This document shows, piece by piece, positions 28,017-37,087 of a stretch of 64,000 bases of DNA. Each line of letters starts with the position of its first letter. Within the stretch, counting starts at the first letter, position 1. The stretch comes from Actinomyces weissii. Lineage in GTDB: Bacteria > Actinomycetota > Actinomycetes > Actinomycetales > Actinomycetaceae. Location: positions 992,001 through 1,056,000 of the forward strand of contig NZ_CP066802.1 of assembly GCF_016598775.1 (NCBI RefSeq), in the 5' to 3' direction. Below the pieces are notes generated by a model. It was given only the letters and a program-made list of their open reading frames with translations. It did not search any database and was not told the origin of the DNA. The translations under genes were made by a program, and so were the position numbers.

Positions 28017-29993
28017 GTGAGAACAGCAGCGGGCCAGAACCGGTACCACCCACTACGTAGGACGTCACGCGGCATCCTCACCAGCCTGGCTCTCGTAGCC
28101 CTGGCGGTCGCGCCAGCCAGCGCCGCCTCAGCCACTGCCGAGGAGCCCAGCCCCCTGCCAGCGCCTCCGGGCAACGAGCTGCGGCTGGAGGCCGCGGACC
28201 TGCAGACGGACCAGGTCCTGGGCGTGCCCGAGCCGGAGGCCGCCAAGGCCCAGGCCCTGCCCCTGGCGCTGGAAGGCGGCGCGGCCGTGGACCTGGACGT
28301 CCCCGCGGAGGAGGCCCTACGGCAGGCACCAGCGGAACCGCAGGTGCGCGACCTGGCCGCGCCGGCCGCTGCCCAGCCCGCAGCCCTGCCTGCCGAGGCC
28401 GTCACCTTCGGGAAGGAGGGGGGCAGCGCCTCCACGCTGGTCCTCTACGACACCCCGCAGGAGTCCCCCTACCAGTTCCTGAGCGAGTACTACGCCACCG
28501 AGATGGGGGTACTCGCCTCCCACAGCGGACGGGTGACCGTCATGCCCGTCTCCAAGTACGTGGCTGGCCTGGCAGGCTCCTACACCGGCGTGATATACAC
28601 CGGTTCCACCTATGACGAGCCGCTGCCGCGCGCCTTCGTCGACGACGTGCTCACCGGCAACGTCCCGGTGCTGTGGATCGGCTTCAACATCTGGAGGCTC
28701 GCCGCCACCGACACTGACCGCGCCGCCTTCACCGGCCGCTACGGCTGGGACGCCGCCACCTCCTACATCGACTCCGCCGACACCGTAACCACCGTGCGCT
28801 ACGAGGGCCAGGACCTGGCCCGCCACAAGCTGAACAAGGCCGGGATAGTGGCGCCGCACGTCGTCAAGCCTGAGACCGTGCAGGTGCTGGGCACCGCCCA
28901 GTGCTCCTCCAGCGAGGGCGTGGCGCAGGACTGCGCCCCCATCGCCCAGACCACCGGCAGCACCTTCCCCTGGGCGGTGCGCTCCGGCAACCTGACCTAC
29001 ATCGGGGAGATCCCCCTGGCCTACATGGGGGAGAAGGACCGCTACCTGGCCCTGGCGGACCTGGTGCTGGAGCTGGTGGACCCACAGGCCCAGACCTCCC
29101 GCACCGCCGCGGTGCGCCTGGAGGACGTCAGCCCCGACACGGACCCGGACGAGCTCCAGGCGAGCATCGACGTCATGGTCTCCCGGGGAGTGCCCTTCCA
29201 GATCGCCCTGGTGCCGGTGTACACCGACCCCAACGGCTACTACAACGACGGCCAGCCCCGGCGCCTTACCCTGGCCGACACCCCCCGCCTGGTGGAGGTG
29301 CTCAAGTACGCGGTGGACCACGGGGGCACGCTCATCCAGCACGGCACCACCCACCAGTACGGGCAGCTGACCAACCCGTACTCGGGTACCAGCACTGACG
29401 ACTTCGAGTTCATCCGCTCCTGGTGCACCGCCGTACCTGACCCCAAGGCCCCGCAGGTCGCCTGCACCAAGGACACCTTCGTGCAGATCGGCGGCCGCCT
29501 GCCGGAGGACTCGCAGGAGTGGGCGGCCCAGCGGGTCGCCGAGGGGCGCCAGATCATCGCCGAGGTCGGGCTGCCGGTGCCGACCGTCTTCGAGACGCCG
29601 CACTACGCGGCCTCTGACGCCTCCTACCGCGGCATGGCCCAGCACTACGGCACCCGTTACGAGCGGGGCCTGTTCCACGCGGGCCTGCTGACCGGACGGC
29701 AGGGCGGGGACCGAGACTACATCGGCCAGTTCTTCCCCTACACCGTGACCGACCCCTACGGCACCTACGTGCTGCCAGAGAACCTGGGCAACTACGAGCC
29801 CGAGACCTTCAGCCAGCACCCGGCGCGGATGCCTGCGGACATCATCGCGGCCGCCCGGGCCAACAAGGTCGTCACGCACGCCAACGCGAGCTTCTTCTTC
29901 CACCCCTACTACGACGCAGCCGTGCTGGCCGAGATCATTGACGGTATCAAGGCGGAGGGCTACACCTTCGTACCGGCCACCCAGCTCAGGTGA
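28017..29993 (+). CDS. Secreted DUF2334 polysaccharide-deacetylase-like protein
   Basis: 658 aa from a GTG two bases after the wecB stop, with AAGGAG upstream. Signal peptide (hydrophobic about 21-38, ending ASAAS). A ~95-residue Ala/Pro/Glu-rich spacer, then a domain with LVLYDTPQ and YTGVIYTGSTYDEPLP, then a DUF2334 domain with VRLEDVSPD (conserved acidic pair), LIQHGTTHQYG (His pair) and FETPHYAASD. DUF2334 is related to NodB-type deacetylases, so de-N-acetylation of the exported amino-sugar polymer is a fair guess (compare PgaB/IcaB). Operon position after synthase and epimerase supports this. Confidence 0.82.
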   Translation: MRTAAGQNRYHPLRRTSRGILTSLALVALAVAPASAASATAEEPSPLPAPPGNELRLEAADLQTDQVLGVPEPEAAKAQALPLALEGGAAVDLDVPAEEALRQAPAEPQVRDLAAPAAAQPAALPAEAVTFGKEGGSASTLVLYDTPQESPYQFLSEYYATEMGVLASHSGRVTVMPVSKYVAGLAGSYTGVIYTGSTYDEPLPRAFVDDVLTGNVPVLWIGFNIWRLAATDTDRAAFTGRYGWDAATSYIDSADTVTTVRYEGQDLARHKLNKAGIVAPHVVKPETVQVLGTAQCSSSEGVAQDCAPIAQTTGSTFPWAVRSGNLTYIGEIPLAYMGEKDRYLALADLVLELVDPQAQTSRTAAVRLEDVSPDTDPDELQASIDVMVSRGVPFQIALVPVYTDPNGYYNDGQPRRLTLADTPRLVEVLKYAVDHGGTLIQHGTTHQYGQLTNPYSGTSTDDFEFIRSWCTAVPDPKAPQVACTKDTFVQIGGRLPEDSQEWAAQRVAEGRQIIAEVGLPVPTVFETPHYAASDASYRGMAQHYGTRYERGLFHAGLLTGRQGGDRDYIGQFFPYTVTDPYGTYVLPENLGNYEPETFSQHPARMPADIIAAARANKVVTHANASFFFHPYYDAAVLAEIIDGIKAEGYTFVPATQLR

Positions 29994-30066
29994 CCGTCCT
30001 GCGTCGTGCCCGGGGGCGGGACCGCACCACTGGTGGCGGGAGCGCCCCCGGGCGGAAGGGGCTAGG

Positions 30067-31578
30067 GTGAGCACCCTGCAGGCGCTGGCACGGCGGGAGC
30101 CGCTGCCCCGGCGCCAGGCCCTGGCCGCCGCTGCGGGAGCGCTGCTCCTGCCCGGCCTGCTCAGCAGCTGCTCGCGCGACTCCGGACAGCCAGGGGGGCA
30201 GGTGCTGCTTGACGTCGCCGACGCCTCCGGTCGGCTGCTGGACCTGTCACAGATGCGTGCCCTGCAGTCCAACGGTGCGGGGGAGCAGGGGCTGGACGAC
30301 CAGCTCCTGGACGCCCGCACCCTGGAGGTGGTGGCGCACGCCCCCCTGCATGCGGACGAGGGGCCTGCCGGGGCGACCGCCGCTCTCCGGCTTCCGGCAG
30401 GCCGCGCCTGCACCCTGTCCCTGTCCTGGCCCACCAGCCACGGCTACTCCACCCTGCTGGCGGACCTGCCCGGCCCGGGCCGCTACAGCCTGACGGAGCT
30501 GGCGGCCCTGGGCCTGCACCACCGCCAGGAGGAGCGCCTGAACGAGCTGGAGCAGGCGGCAGCGCAGGAGGCTGCCAACGTCCAGGCACTGCGCCAGACC
30601 ACCGGTGCCGCCCTGGAGGCCTGCGCCGTCGCCGCGGGGCCCGCGGCGCGCGCCCGGCTGGGCAACGCGGCCCTGGAGGCTGCCGCCCAGGCCCAGCTGG
30701 AGCTGGACGGGGCCTGCACGGTGCTCACCCCCGCTGACGCCTACCTGGGGGTCACCCTGACCCGTCCGCCCACCCCTGCGGAGATGACGGCGCTCAGCGC
30801 CCTGTCCCAGTCCCGCCGGCTCGCCGCCCGCCTGGTGGTGGAGGACCACGAGGACGCCCAGGAGGTATCCCGGTGGCGGGAGGTCATCTCCGAGCTGCAG
30901 CAGGCCGGGGCGAGCGCCCTGGTACAGGTCTGTGACTCCCAGACGGTCGCCGGGCTGGACGACCGGGCCTGGCGGCGTCGTCTGCAGGTCCTGGTCCAGG
31001 AGCTGGGGGCGGCCGACGCCTGGGAGACCGGCAACGAGCTGGGCGGCGACTGGGCGGGGCCGCAGGCGGTCCAGCGCGCCCTGGAGACGGCCCGGCTCCT
31101 GAGCACCCAGTCCCACACCTCCCAGGCCACCCGGGTCCTGACCCTCTACTACCAGCTCGGCCAGGACACGGCGGAGCGCTCAGTCATCAGCTGGGCCCGC
31201 ACGCAGGTCGGTGCGGAGCTGCGCGCCCTGACCGACGTCGTGGGCCTGTCCGTCTACCCCCAGTGGCACCCCCTGGGGGTATCCGCCAACCGGGTGCTGG
31301 ACGCCCTGGCCACCGCCTTCCCGGGCAAGCGGTTGGCGGTCACCGAGCTGGGGTACGGGGCGCAGGACCTGTCCGCCGGGCCCTGGTGGTTCGGCTCGCC
31401 GACCGACCTGGTCCGGGCCCGCTCGACCGTGGCCGCCCACCTGACCAGCGTCGCCCTGGGGCGGGCAGATGCCTGGGGCGCCCCCTTCTGGTGGTACTAC
31501 CTGGAGGACGAGCTACCTGGGGCCCCTGGCGGCCCGGTGTCCTCGGTGCTGCGCTCCGTGGCGGAGGCGAGCCGCTGA
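30067..31578 (+). CDS. Lipoprotein with glycoside-hydrolase-like (TIM-barrel) domain
   Basis: 503 aa. Start GTG at 30067. Signal peptide with twin-Arg-like stretches ends in a lipobox LLSSC (Cys about residue 35), so it is a lipidated surface protein. Residues ~150-200 are Ala/Gln/Glu-rich, probably helical. The C-terminal half (about 230-500) has features of clan GH-A hydrolases: WETGNELGG (possible acid/base Glu), LSVYPQWHP and VTELGYG (possible nucleophile Glu), then WYYLEDE. No close family can be named. Last gene of the EPS operon, 73 bp after the DUF2334 gene; a hydrolase tuning chain length or releasing polymer would fit. Confidence 0.72.
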   Translation: MSTLQALARREPLPRRQALAAAAGALLLPGLLSSCSRDSGQPGGQVLLDVADASGRLLDLSQMRALQSNGAGEQGLDDQLLDARTLEVVAHAPLHADEGPAGATAALRLPAGRACTLSLSWPTSHGYSTLLADLPGPGRYSLTELAALGLHHRQEERLNELEQAAAQEAANVQALRQTTGAALEACAVAAGPAARARLGNAALEAAAQAQLELDGACTVLTPADAYLGVTLTRPPTPAEMTALSALSQSRRLAARLVVEDHEDAQEVSRWREVISELQQAGASALVQVCDSQTVAGLDDRAWRRRLQVLVQELGAADAWETGNELGGDWAGPQAVQRALETARLLSTQSHTSQATRVLTLYYQLGQDTAERSVISWARTQVGAELRALTDVVGLSVYPQWHPLGVSANRVLDALATAFPGKRLAVTELGYGAQDLSAGPWWFGSPTDLVRARSTVAAHLTSVALGRADAWGAPFWWYYLEDELPGAPGGPVSSVLRSVAEASR

Positions 31579-31832
31579 GCCGCCCCCGCCCGGCCAGGGG
31601 CGCGAACGGCGGGCCCTGGGCAGGGGGAGCTGACCGTGGGCCTGGGCGTGCTGGCTCCCCTGCGGACCAGCCGGTGCCAGCCGGTGCTAGCCGCCAGGGC
31701 CTGCTCGGGCCGGGCGGGCGCAGAGCGTGGTCGCTGCGGGCGCGCACGGCCCTCTCCCAGGCGCATACCCCCACCACGGCCACCCCGTGGTCGCGGCGGG
31801 CGCCCGCCGCTGCGCCTGGGTAGGCTTCCCAC
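31579..31832 (+). other. Intergenic region before hisD
   Basis: 254 bp, very GC-rich. The only recognisable signal is TAGGCT at about 31821, whose end lies 6 nt before the hisD ATG. No small gene is supported. Confidence 0.5.
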
Positions 31833-33188
31833 ATGCTCAGACGCCTGGACCTGCGAGGTACCCAGCTCACCACCCGGCAGCTGGCCGAGGTCATGCCCCG
31901 CGCCGTGCTGGACGTCACCGCGGCCCTGGACGCCGTCGCCCCTGTGATCGCGGACGTGCGGGCCCGGGGGGCCGCCGCCCTGCGGGACGCCGCCCAGCGC
32001 TTCGACCAGGTACGCCCCCAGCACCTGCGGGTGCCCCAGTCCGCCCTCCAGGAGGCCCTGGAGCAGCTGGACCCCCAGGTGCGCCAGGCCCTGGAGCTGT
32101 GCGCGGCCCACAACCGGGCCGGGCACCAGGCCCAGCTGCCGGTGGAGAAGGAGACCGAGATCGTCCCCGGGGGCCGTGTCACCCAGCGCTGGGTGCCGGT
32201 GCGCAGGGTGGGCCTGTACGTGCCCGGCGGCCTGGCCGTCTACCCCAGCTCCGTGGTCATGAACACGGTGGCGGCCCAGGTTGCGGGCGTGGAGCAGATC
32301 GCCCTGGCCTCCCCGCCCCAGAAGGACTTCGGGGGCCTGCCCCACCCCACCATCCTGGCGGCCTGCGCCCTGCTGGGCGTCACCGAGGTCTACGCCGTCG
32401 GTGGGGCCCAGGCCGTAGCCATGCTCGCCTACGGCGCCCAGGTGGAGGACGACACCGACCGGGCCGACCTGGCGGCCGCCGGGCTCAGCGGGGAGCAGCT
32501 GTGCGAGCCGGTTGACGTCATCACCGGTCCCGGCAACGTCTACGTGGCGGCCGCCAAGCGGGCGGTGCGGGCCGTGGTGGGTATCGACGCCGAGGCAGGA
32601 CCCACCGAGATCGCGGTGCTGGCTGGCGGCACCGCCGACCCCGAGCTGGTGGCCGCGGACCTGCTCTCCCAGGCCGAGCACGACCCCCACGCGGGCAGCG
32701 TGCTGATCACCGACTCCACCAGCCTGGCAGACGCCGTCGACGCTGCCCTGGCCCGGCGCCTGGCGGCCACCAGGCACGCCCAGCGGGCCACCACCGCCCT
32801 GAGCGGCCCCCAGTCCGGCACCGTGCTGGTGCGTGACCTGGAGCAGGGGATCGCCGTGGCCAACGCCTACGCCGCCGAGCACCTGGAGGTGCTCACCGCG
32901 CAGGCCCCCGCCGTCGCCCGCCGTGTGCGCAACGCCGGGGCGGTATTCGTGGGCCCCTACAGCCCGGTGCCGCTGGGCGACTACCTGGCCGGCTCCAACC
33001 ACGTGCTGCCCACCGGCGGCACCGCCCGCTTCGCCGCCGGGCTGTCAGTCATGGCCTACATCAAGCCGGTGCAGGTCATCGAGTACGACGCCGCGGCCCT
33101 GGCCGCCCTGACCCCCGCCCTGACCGCCCTGGCGGAGGCGGAGGACCTGCCCGCCCACGGGGAGGCGGCCCGCGCCCGCCTGGGCTGA
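31833..33188 (+). CDS. hisD: Histidinol dehydrogenase
   Basis: Last two steps of histidine synthesis, L-histidinol to L-histidine with NAD. 451 aa. Motifs: YVPGGLAVYPSSVVMN, VGGAQAVAMLAYG, GPGNVYVAAAKR, and AEHDPHAGS near residue 281 with the catalytic Glu-His pair and zinc ligand; SNHVLPTGG near the end. The ATG lacks a Shine-Dalgarno but TAGGCT is spaced 6 nt upstream, so a leaderless mRNA is likely. Unlike most actinobacteria, hisC does not follow directly; an antiporter gene lies between. Confidence 0.95.
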   Translation: MLRRLDLRGTQLTTRQLAEVMPRAVLDVTAALDAVAPVIADVRARGAAALRDAAQRFDQVRPQHLRVPQSALQEALEQLDPQVRQALELCAAHNRAGHQAQLPVEKETEIVPGGRVTQRWVPVRRVGLYVPGGLAVYPSSVVMNTVAAQVAGVEQIALASPPQKDFGGLPHPTILAACALLGVTEVYAVGGAQAVAMLAYGAQVEDDTDRADLAAAGLSGEQLCEPVDVITGPGNVYVAAAKRAVRAVVGIDAEAGPTEIAVLAGGTADPELVAADLLSQAEHDPHAGSVLITDSTSLADAVDAALARRLAATRHAQRATTALSGPQSGTVLVRDLEQGIAVANAYAAEHLEVLTAQAPAVARRVRNAGAVFVGPYSPVPLGDYLAGSNHVLPTGGTARFAAGLSVMAYIKPVQVIEYDAAALAALTPALTALAEAEDLPAHGEAARARLG

Positions 33189-33327
33189 GCCTGGCGCCCC
33201 GTTGCGGCCCGTGGCCGTGACACCGCCCATGTCCGTACGCGGACCGTGCCCTACCAGGCTGAGCCCCTGGCAGCCTCCCGGTGGGACGGCTGCGGGCACC
33301 GCGCCGCCCAGCGCTTAACCTGTGCAC

Positions 33328-35106
33328 ATGGATCCACTGGCAATCGCGGTACTCGCCCTGCTGGTCATCGCCGCAGGCAACCAGCTGGCCCCCAAGGTGG
33401 GGCTGGCCTCACCCCTGGTCCTGCTGACCCTGGGCATCGGCGTGGGCCTGCTGCCGTGGGTCCAGGGGGTGGAGGTGGCTCCCGAGCTGATCCTGGAGGG
33501 CGTCCTGCCTCCGCTGCTCTTCGCTACCGCCGTGGCTATGCCCGTCATGGACTTCCGCCGGGAGCTGCGCAGCGTGGCGGCCCTGGCTATCGGCCTGGTG
33601 GTGGCCTCCGCCCTGCTGCTGGGCCTGATGATCCACCTGCTGCTGCCTGCGGTCTCCCTGCCCTGGGCGGTGGCCCTGGGCGCCGTGCTCAGCCCCACCG
33701 ACGCCGTCGCCGTGGCGATCGCCCGCGGGCAGGGGGTCAACCACCGCATCATCACCGTGCTGGAGGGGGAGGGCCTGCTCAACGACGCCTCCGCCCTGGT
33801 GCTGCTGTCCGCCGCGGTAGCCGCAGGCCTGAACACGGACGCCGGGGCCCTACGGCCCATGAGCCTGGCAACCGGCTTCGTCATGGCCCTGGCGGTGGCG
33901 GTGGTGGTCGGCTGGCTGGTGGGTGAGGCCACCATCCGGGTGCGCTCGCGGGTCACCGACTCCGCCGTGGACACCGTAATCTCCTTCACCGTGCCGTTCC
34001 TGGCCTCTATCCCCACCGAGTACCTGGGTGGCTCCGGCCTGGTCGCGGCGGTGGTCGCAGGACTCGTGGTGTCCTTCCACGGCCCGCAGATGCTGCCCCC
34101 CGGCAACCGCCGGGCCGCCCACGCCAACTGGCGCACGCTGGAGCTGGTGCTGGAGGGGGCCGTGTTCCTGGTGGTGGGGATCCAGGCCTACGGCATCGTC
34201 AACGAGCTGCGCCTGGACCCCAGCACCCCCACCGTGGGCCACGCCGTTCTGCTGGCCGTGCTCTCAGGAGCCTTGGTGATGGTGGTGCGGGCGGTGTTCG
34301 TGGCGGCGATCCTGTGGTGGCTGCGCTCGGCGAGACGGCGTAACCACCGCCGACTAAGCGCCCAGGCCGAGCGCATCGCCAGGTTCGAGGAGCGCCTCTC
34401 GCACGCCTGCGACGTGGACGAGGAGCTGCTGGCCTCCCGGGACCTGAGCCCAGAGGACTGGCTGAAGGCACTTAACCGCTGGCACTCCCGGCTGGACAAG
34501 GGACGCCGCCGCCAGAAGCGGGCCACCAATGACATGGCCTACTTCACTGCCGCCACCCTGGGGCCCCGCGAGGGGACCGTGATCGTGTGGGCAGGTATGC
34601 GGGGGGCGGTGACCCTGGCAGCGGCCCAGACCCTGCCGCTCAGCGCCCCCCTGCGACCGCTGCTGCTGCTGGTGGCCCTGCTGGTGGCGGTGGGCTCACT
34701 GGTGGTCCAGGGACTGACCCTGTCCCTGGTGATCCGGCTGGTCAAGCCGCTTATGGCGGTTGAGGGGGAGGACGAGGAGGAGAAGCGGCGGGTGCTGAAG
34801 GTCATGCGCAACGCCGTCAAGGAGTCCGCCCTGGCTGAGGCCCTGCGGGACCAGGGGCTGGACGACACCCGGGGCCTGACCAGGTCCTTCTCCACAGTGG
34901 GTAGGGCCCTGGCGGCCAACTCACCCGGTAGCCTGCCCCACGGCCTGAGCCCCTCCCAGCTGCGCTACCTGGCCGTGGAGGCGATCCACGCCCAGCGGGA
35001 GGCCCTGCTGGAGGCCCGTGACGAGGGCGTGTTCTCCTCCACCACCCTGCAGTACGCCCTGGACCGGCTGGACGCCGAGGAGGTCATGCTGGCCGCACAC
35101 CACTGA
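33328..35106 (+). CDS. Na+/H+ antiporter, CPA1/NhaP family
   Basis: 592 aa monovalent cation/proton antiporter. About 11-12 TM segments in residues 1-450, with the CPA1 ion-binding motif in GEGLLNDASALV (near residue 147) and SPTDAVAVAIARGQG before it. A long cytoplasmic region (about 330-400) with an RRRNHRRLSAQAE segment is followed by further membrane helices and a C-terminal soluble domain. The start ATG at 33328 has TAACCT ending 6 nt upstream and no ribosome site, so probably leaderless. It interrupts hisD-hisC. Specificity (Na, K) is not readable. Confidence 0.88.
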   Translation: MDPLAIAVLALLVIAAGNQLAPKVGLASPLVLLTLGIGVGLLPWVQGVEVAPELILEGVLPPLLFATAVAMPVMDFRRELRSVAALAIGLVVASALLLGLMIHLLLPAVSLPWAVALGAVLSPTDAVAVAIARGQGVNHRIITVLEGEGLLNDASALVLLSAAVAAGLNTDAGALRPMSLATGFVMALAVAVVVGWLVGEATIRVRSRVTDSAVDTVISFTVPFLASIPTEYLGGSGLVAAVVAGLVVSFHGPQMLPPGNRRAAHANWRTLELVLEGAVFLVVGIQAYGIVNELRLDPSTPTVGHAVLLAVLSGALVMVVRAVFVAAILWWLRSARRRNHRRLSAQAERIARFEERLSHACDVDEELLASRDLSPEDWLKALNRWHSRLDKGRRRQKRATNDMAYFTAATLGPREGTVIVWAGMRGAVTLAAAQTLPLSAPLRPLLLLVALLVAVGSLVVQGLTLSLVIRLVKPLMAVEGEDEEEKRRVLKVMRNAVKESALAEALRDQGLDDTRGLTRSFSTVGRALAANSPGSLPHGLSPSQLRYLAVEAIHAQREALLEARDEGVFSSTTLQYALDRLDAEEVMLAAHH

Positions 35107-35134
35107 GCGGCTGGCCCCACCCGACGGCGAGGCG

Positions 35135-35261
35135 TGCCCGCCCCGCCCTGACTTGTGCCCGCCCCGCCCTGACTTGTGCCCGCCCCGCCCTGACTTGTGC
35201 CCGCCCCGCCCTGACTTGTGCCCGCCCCCACCCTGACTTGTGCCCGTCCCGCCCTGACTTG
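35135..35261 (+). repeat. Tandem array of about six 21-bp units
   Basis: Units begin TGCCCGCCCCGCC and end TGACTTG. The first four are identical, the fifth has one extra base, and the sixth has one substitution. The last unit runs straight into the long hairpin at 35258-35318, whose left arm also opens with CTTGTGC. A two-unit, more degenerate version precedes the sister hairpin near 48.95 kb. Confidence 0.85.
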
Positions 35262-35345
35262 TGCATTTCGGCGCGAGTGGTGCCGGAATACCGCACCACT
35301 CGCGCCGAAATGCACAAGTGGAGGCGAGGGAGGTGTGCTCGCACG
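35258..35345 (+). repeat. Dispersed hairpin element, copy 1 (26-bp perfect inverted repeat)
   Basis: The left arm (35258-35283) begins CTTGTGCATTTCGGC and is the exact reverse complement of the right arm (35293-35318); the loop is CGGAATACC. The flank after the right arm (GTGGAGGCGAGGGAGGTGTG, continuing CTCGC) is also shared with copy 2 at about 48946-49030. Lies between nhaP and hisC. It could end nhaP transcription, but the shared flanks mark it as a dispersed element. Confidence 0.85.
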
Positions 35346-35363
35346 GCCCGTAGAATCTCAGGC

Positions 35364-36491
35364 GTGAGCAAGCTTCCGTTACGTGCCGGTATTGAGCACG
35401 AGGTGCCCTACGGCGCCCCCGAGCTGGACGTGCCGGTGCGCCTGAACGTCAACGAGAACCCCTATCCGCCGGCCAGCGACGTCGTCGCCGACATCGCGCA
35501 GGCGGTGGCCCAGGCGGCCAGCGGGCTCAACCGCTACCCGGACCGCGACTTCCCCGCCCTGCGTCAGGCCCTGGCGGACTACCTGGCAGTGGAGTCCGGG
35601 GTGCGCCTGGCCAAGGAGCAGCTCTGGGCGGCCAACGGCTCCAACGAGGTCATGCTGCACCTGCTGCAGGCCTTCGGGGGGCCGGGCCGCACCTGCCTGT
35701 CCTTCACCCCCACCTACTCCATGTACCCCGAGTACGCGCGCGACACCCTGACCGGGTACCGCACCCTGCCGCGTCGCCCGGACTTCACCCTGGACACGAC
35801 GGCCGCCGTGGAGGCCATCAGGCAGGAGCACCCGGCCGTGGTCGTGCTGGCCAGCCCCAACAACCCCACCGGCACCGCCTTGCCCCTGGAACAGGTGCGG
35901 CTCCTGCTGGAGGCCGCCCGCGGGCACGGCCCCGCCACCACCGGTGGCCAGCCCACTGACGCCGTGGTGGTGGTGGACGAGGCCTACGGTGAGTTCCGCC
36001 GCCCCGGCGTGCCCAGCGCCCTGGAGCTGCTGGCGGAGCACCCCAACCTGGCCGTGTGCCGCACCATGAGCAAGGCCTTCGGGATGGCCGGGCTGCGCCT
36101 GGGCTACCTGGCGGCCAGCCCGGAGCTGGTGGACGCGCTGCGCGTGGTGCGCCTGCCCTACCACCTCTCGGCCCTGACCCAGGCGGCCGCCCTGGCCGCC
36201 CTGTCCCACCGCGAGGAGCTGATGAGCCAGGTGGCCTCCCTGCGCTCTGAGCGCGACCAGCTGGTGGCCTGGCTGCGGCAGGCGGGGTACACGGCCTGGG
36301 ACTCTGACGCCAACTTCGTGCTCTTTGGGCCCTTCCCGGACCGGGAGGCCACCTGGCAGGCCCTGCTGGAGCGGGGTGTCCTGATTCGGGTGGTGGGCCC
36401 CGACGGGTACCTTCGAGTCAGTGTCGGCACCCCCGACGAGATGAAGCAGTTCCGCGACGCCCTGTCAGCCACCACCAAGGAGCAAGGATGA
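35364..36491 (+). CDS. hisC: Histidinol-phosphate aminotransferase
   Basis: PLP-dependent class I aminotransferase of histidine synthesis. 375 aa. Homology starts at the GTG at 35364 ([19 protein letters not shown]); TAGAAT ends 7 nt before it. The frame is open upstream through the hairpin repeat, but that part is not protein-like. Motifs: [32 protein letters not shown], the Lys-containing [15 protein letters not shown] (PLP Schiff base Lys), and RVSVGTPDE. hisB follows with an ATGA overlap. Confidence 0.94.
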   Translation: MSKLPLRAGIEHEVPYGAPELDVPVRLNVNENPYPPASDVVADIAQAVAQAASGLNRYPDRDFPALRQALADYLAVESGVRLAKEQLWAANGSNEVMLHLLQAFGGPGRTCLSFTPTYSMYPEYARDTLTGYRTLPRRPDFTLDTTAAVEAIRQEHPAVVVLASPNNPTGTALPLEQVRLLLEAARGHGPATTGGQPTDAVVVVDEAYGEFRRPGVPSALELLAEHPNLAVCRTMSKAFGMAGLRLGYLAASPELVDALRVVRLPYHLSALTQAAALAALSHREELMSQVASLRSERDQLVAWLRQAGYTAWDSDANFVLFGPFPDREATWQALLERGVLIRVVGPDGYLRVSVGTPDEMKQFRDALSATTKEQG

Positions 36492-37087
36492 GCCGCACCG
36501 CCCGGATCGAGCGGACCACCAGCGAGTCCAGCGTCGTCGTCGAGATCGACCTTGACGGCAGCGGCAGGACCGAGGTCTCTACCACCGTGCCCTTCTACGA
36601 CCACCTGCTCACCGCCCTGGGCAAGCACTCGCTGGTGGACCTGCGGGTCCAGGCCAGCGGGGACACGCATATTGACGTGCACCACACCGTGGAGGACACC
36701 GCGATCTGCCTGGGGCAGGCCCTGCGGCAGGCCCTGGGGGACAAGCGCGGTATCCGTCGTTTTGGTGACGCCCTCGTGCCCTTGGACGAGGCCCTGGCCC
36801 AGGCGGTGGTGGACCTGTCAGGCCGCCCCTACCTGGTGCACGAGGGGGAGTCCGAGCAGTTCGTGCACCACCTGATTGGCGGGCACTTCACCGGCTCCAT
36901 GGTGCGCCACGTCCTGGAGTCGCTGTCCTACCACGCCGGAATCTGCCTGCACATGCGGGTAGTCTCGGGCCGGGACCCCCACCATATTGCGGAGGCTGAG
37001 TTCAAGGCGCTGGCCCGTGCCCTGCGGACCGCCTTGGAGCCGGACCCCCGGGTGGACGGCGTCCCCTCCACGAAGGGATCCCTGTAA
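36488..37087 (+). CDS. hisB: Imidazoleglycerol-phosphate dehydratase
   Basis: Dehydrates IGP to imidazole acetol phosphate; Mn-dependent. 199 aa, monofunctional as in other actinobacteria. Metal-binding repeats are present: [23 protein letters not shown] and [16 protein letters not shown]. An AAGGAG site and ATGA overlap link it to hisC. Its stop overlaps the next ATG (TAATG). Confidence 0.95.
   Translation: MSRTARIERTTSESSVVVEIDLDGSGRTEVSTTVPFYDHLLTALGKHSLVDLRVQASGDTHIDVHHTVEDTAICLGQALRQALGDKRGIRRFGDALVPLDEALAQAVVDLSGRPYLVHEGESEQFVHHLIGGHFTGSMVRHVLESLSYHAGICLHMRVVSGRDPHHIAEAEFKALARALRTALEPDPRVDGVPSTKGSL

Noticed and set aside
35258..35318. Hairpin simply as an intrinsic terminator of nhaP
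   Set aside because: A terminator would not share its flanks and tandem lead-in with a second locus; ending transcription may be a side effect, but it does not explain the element.
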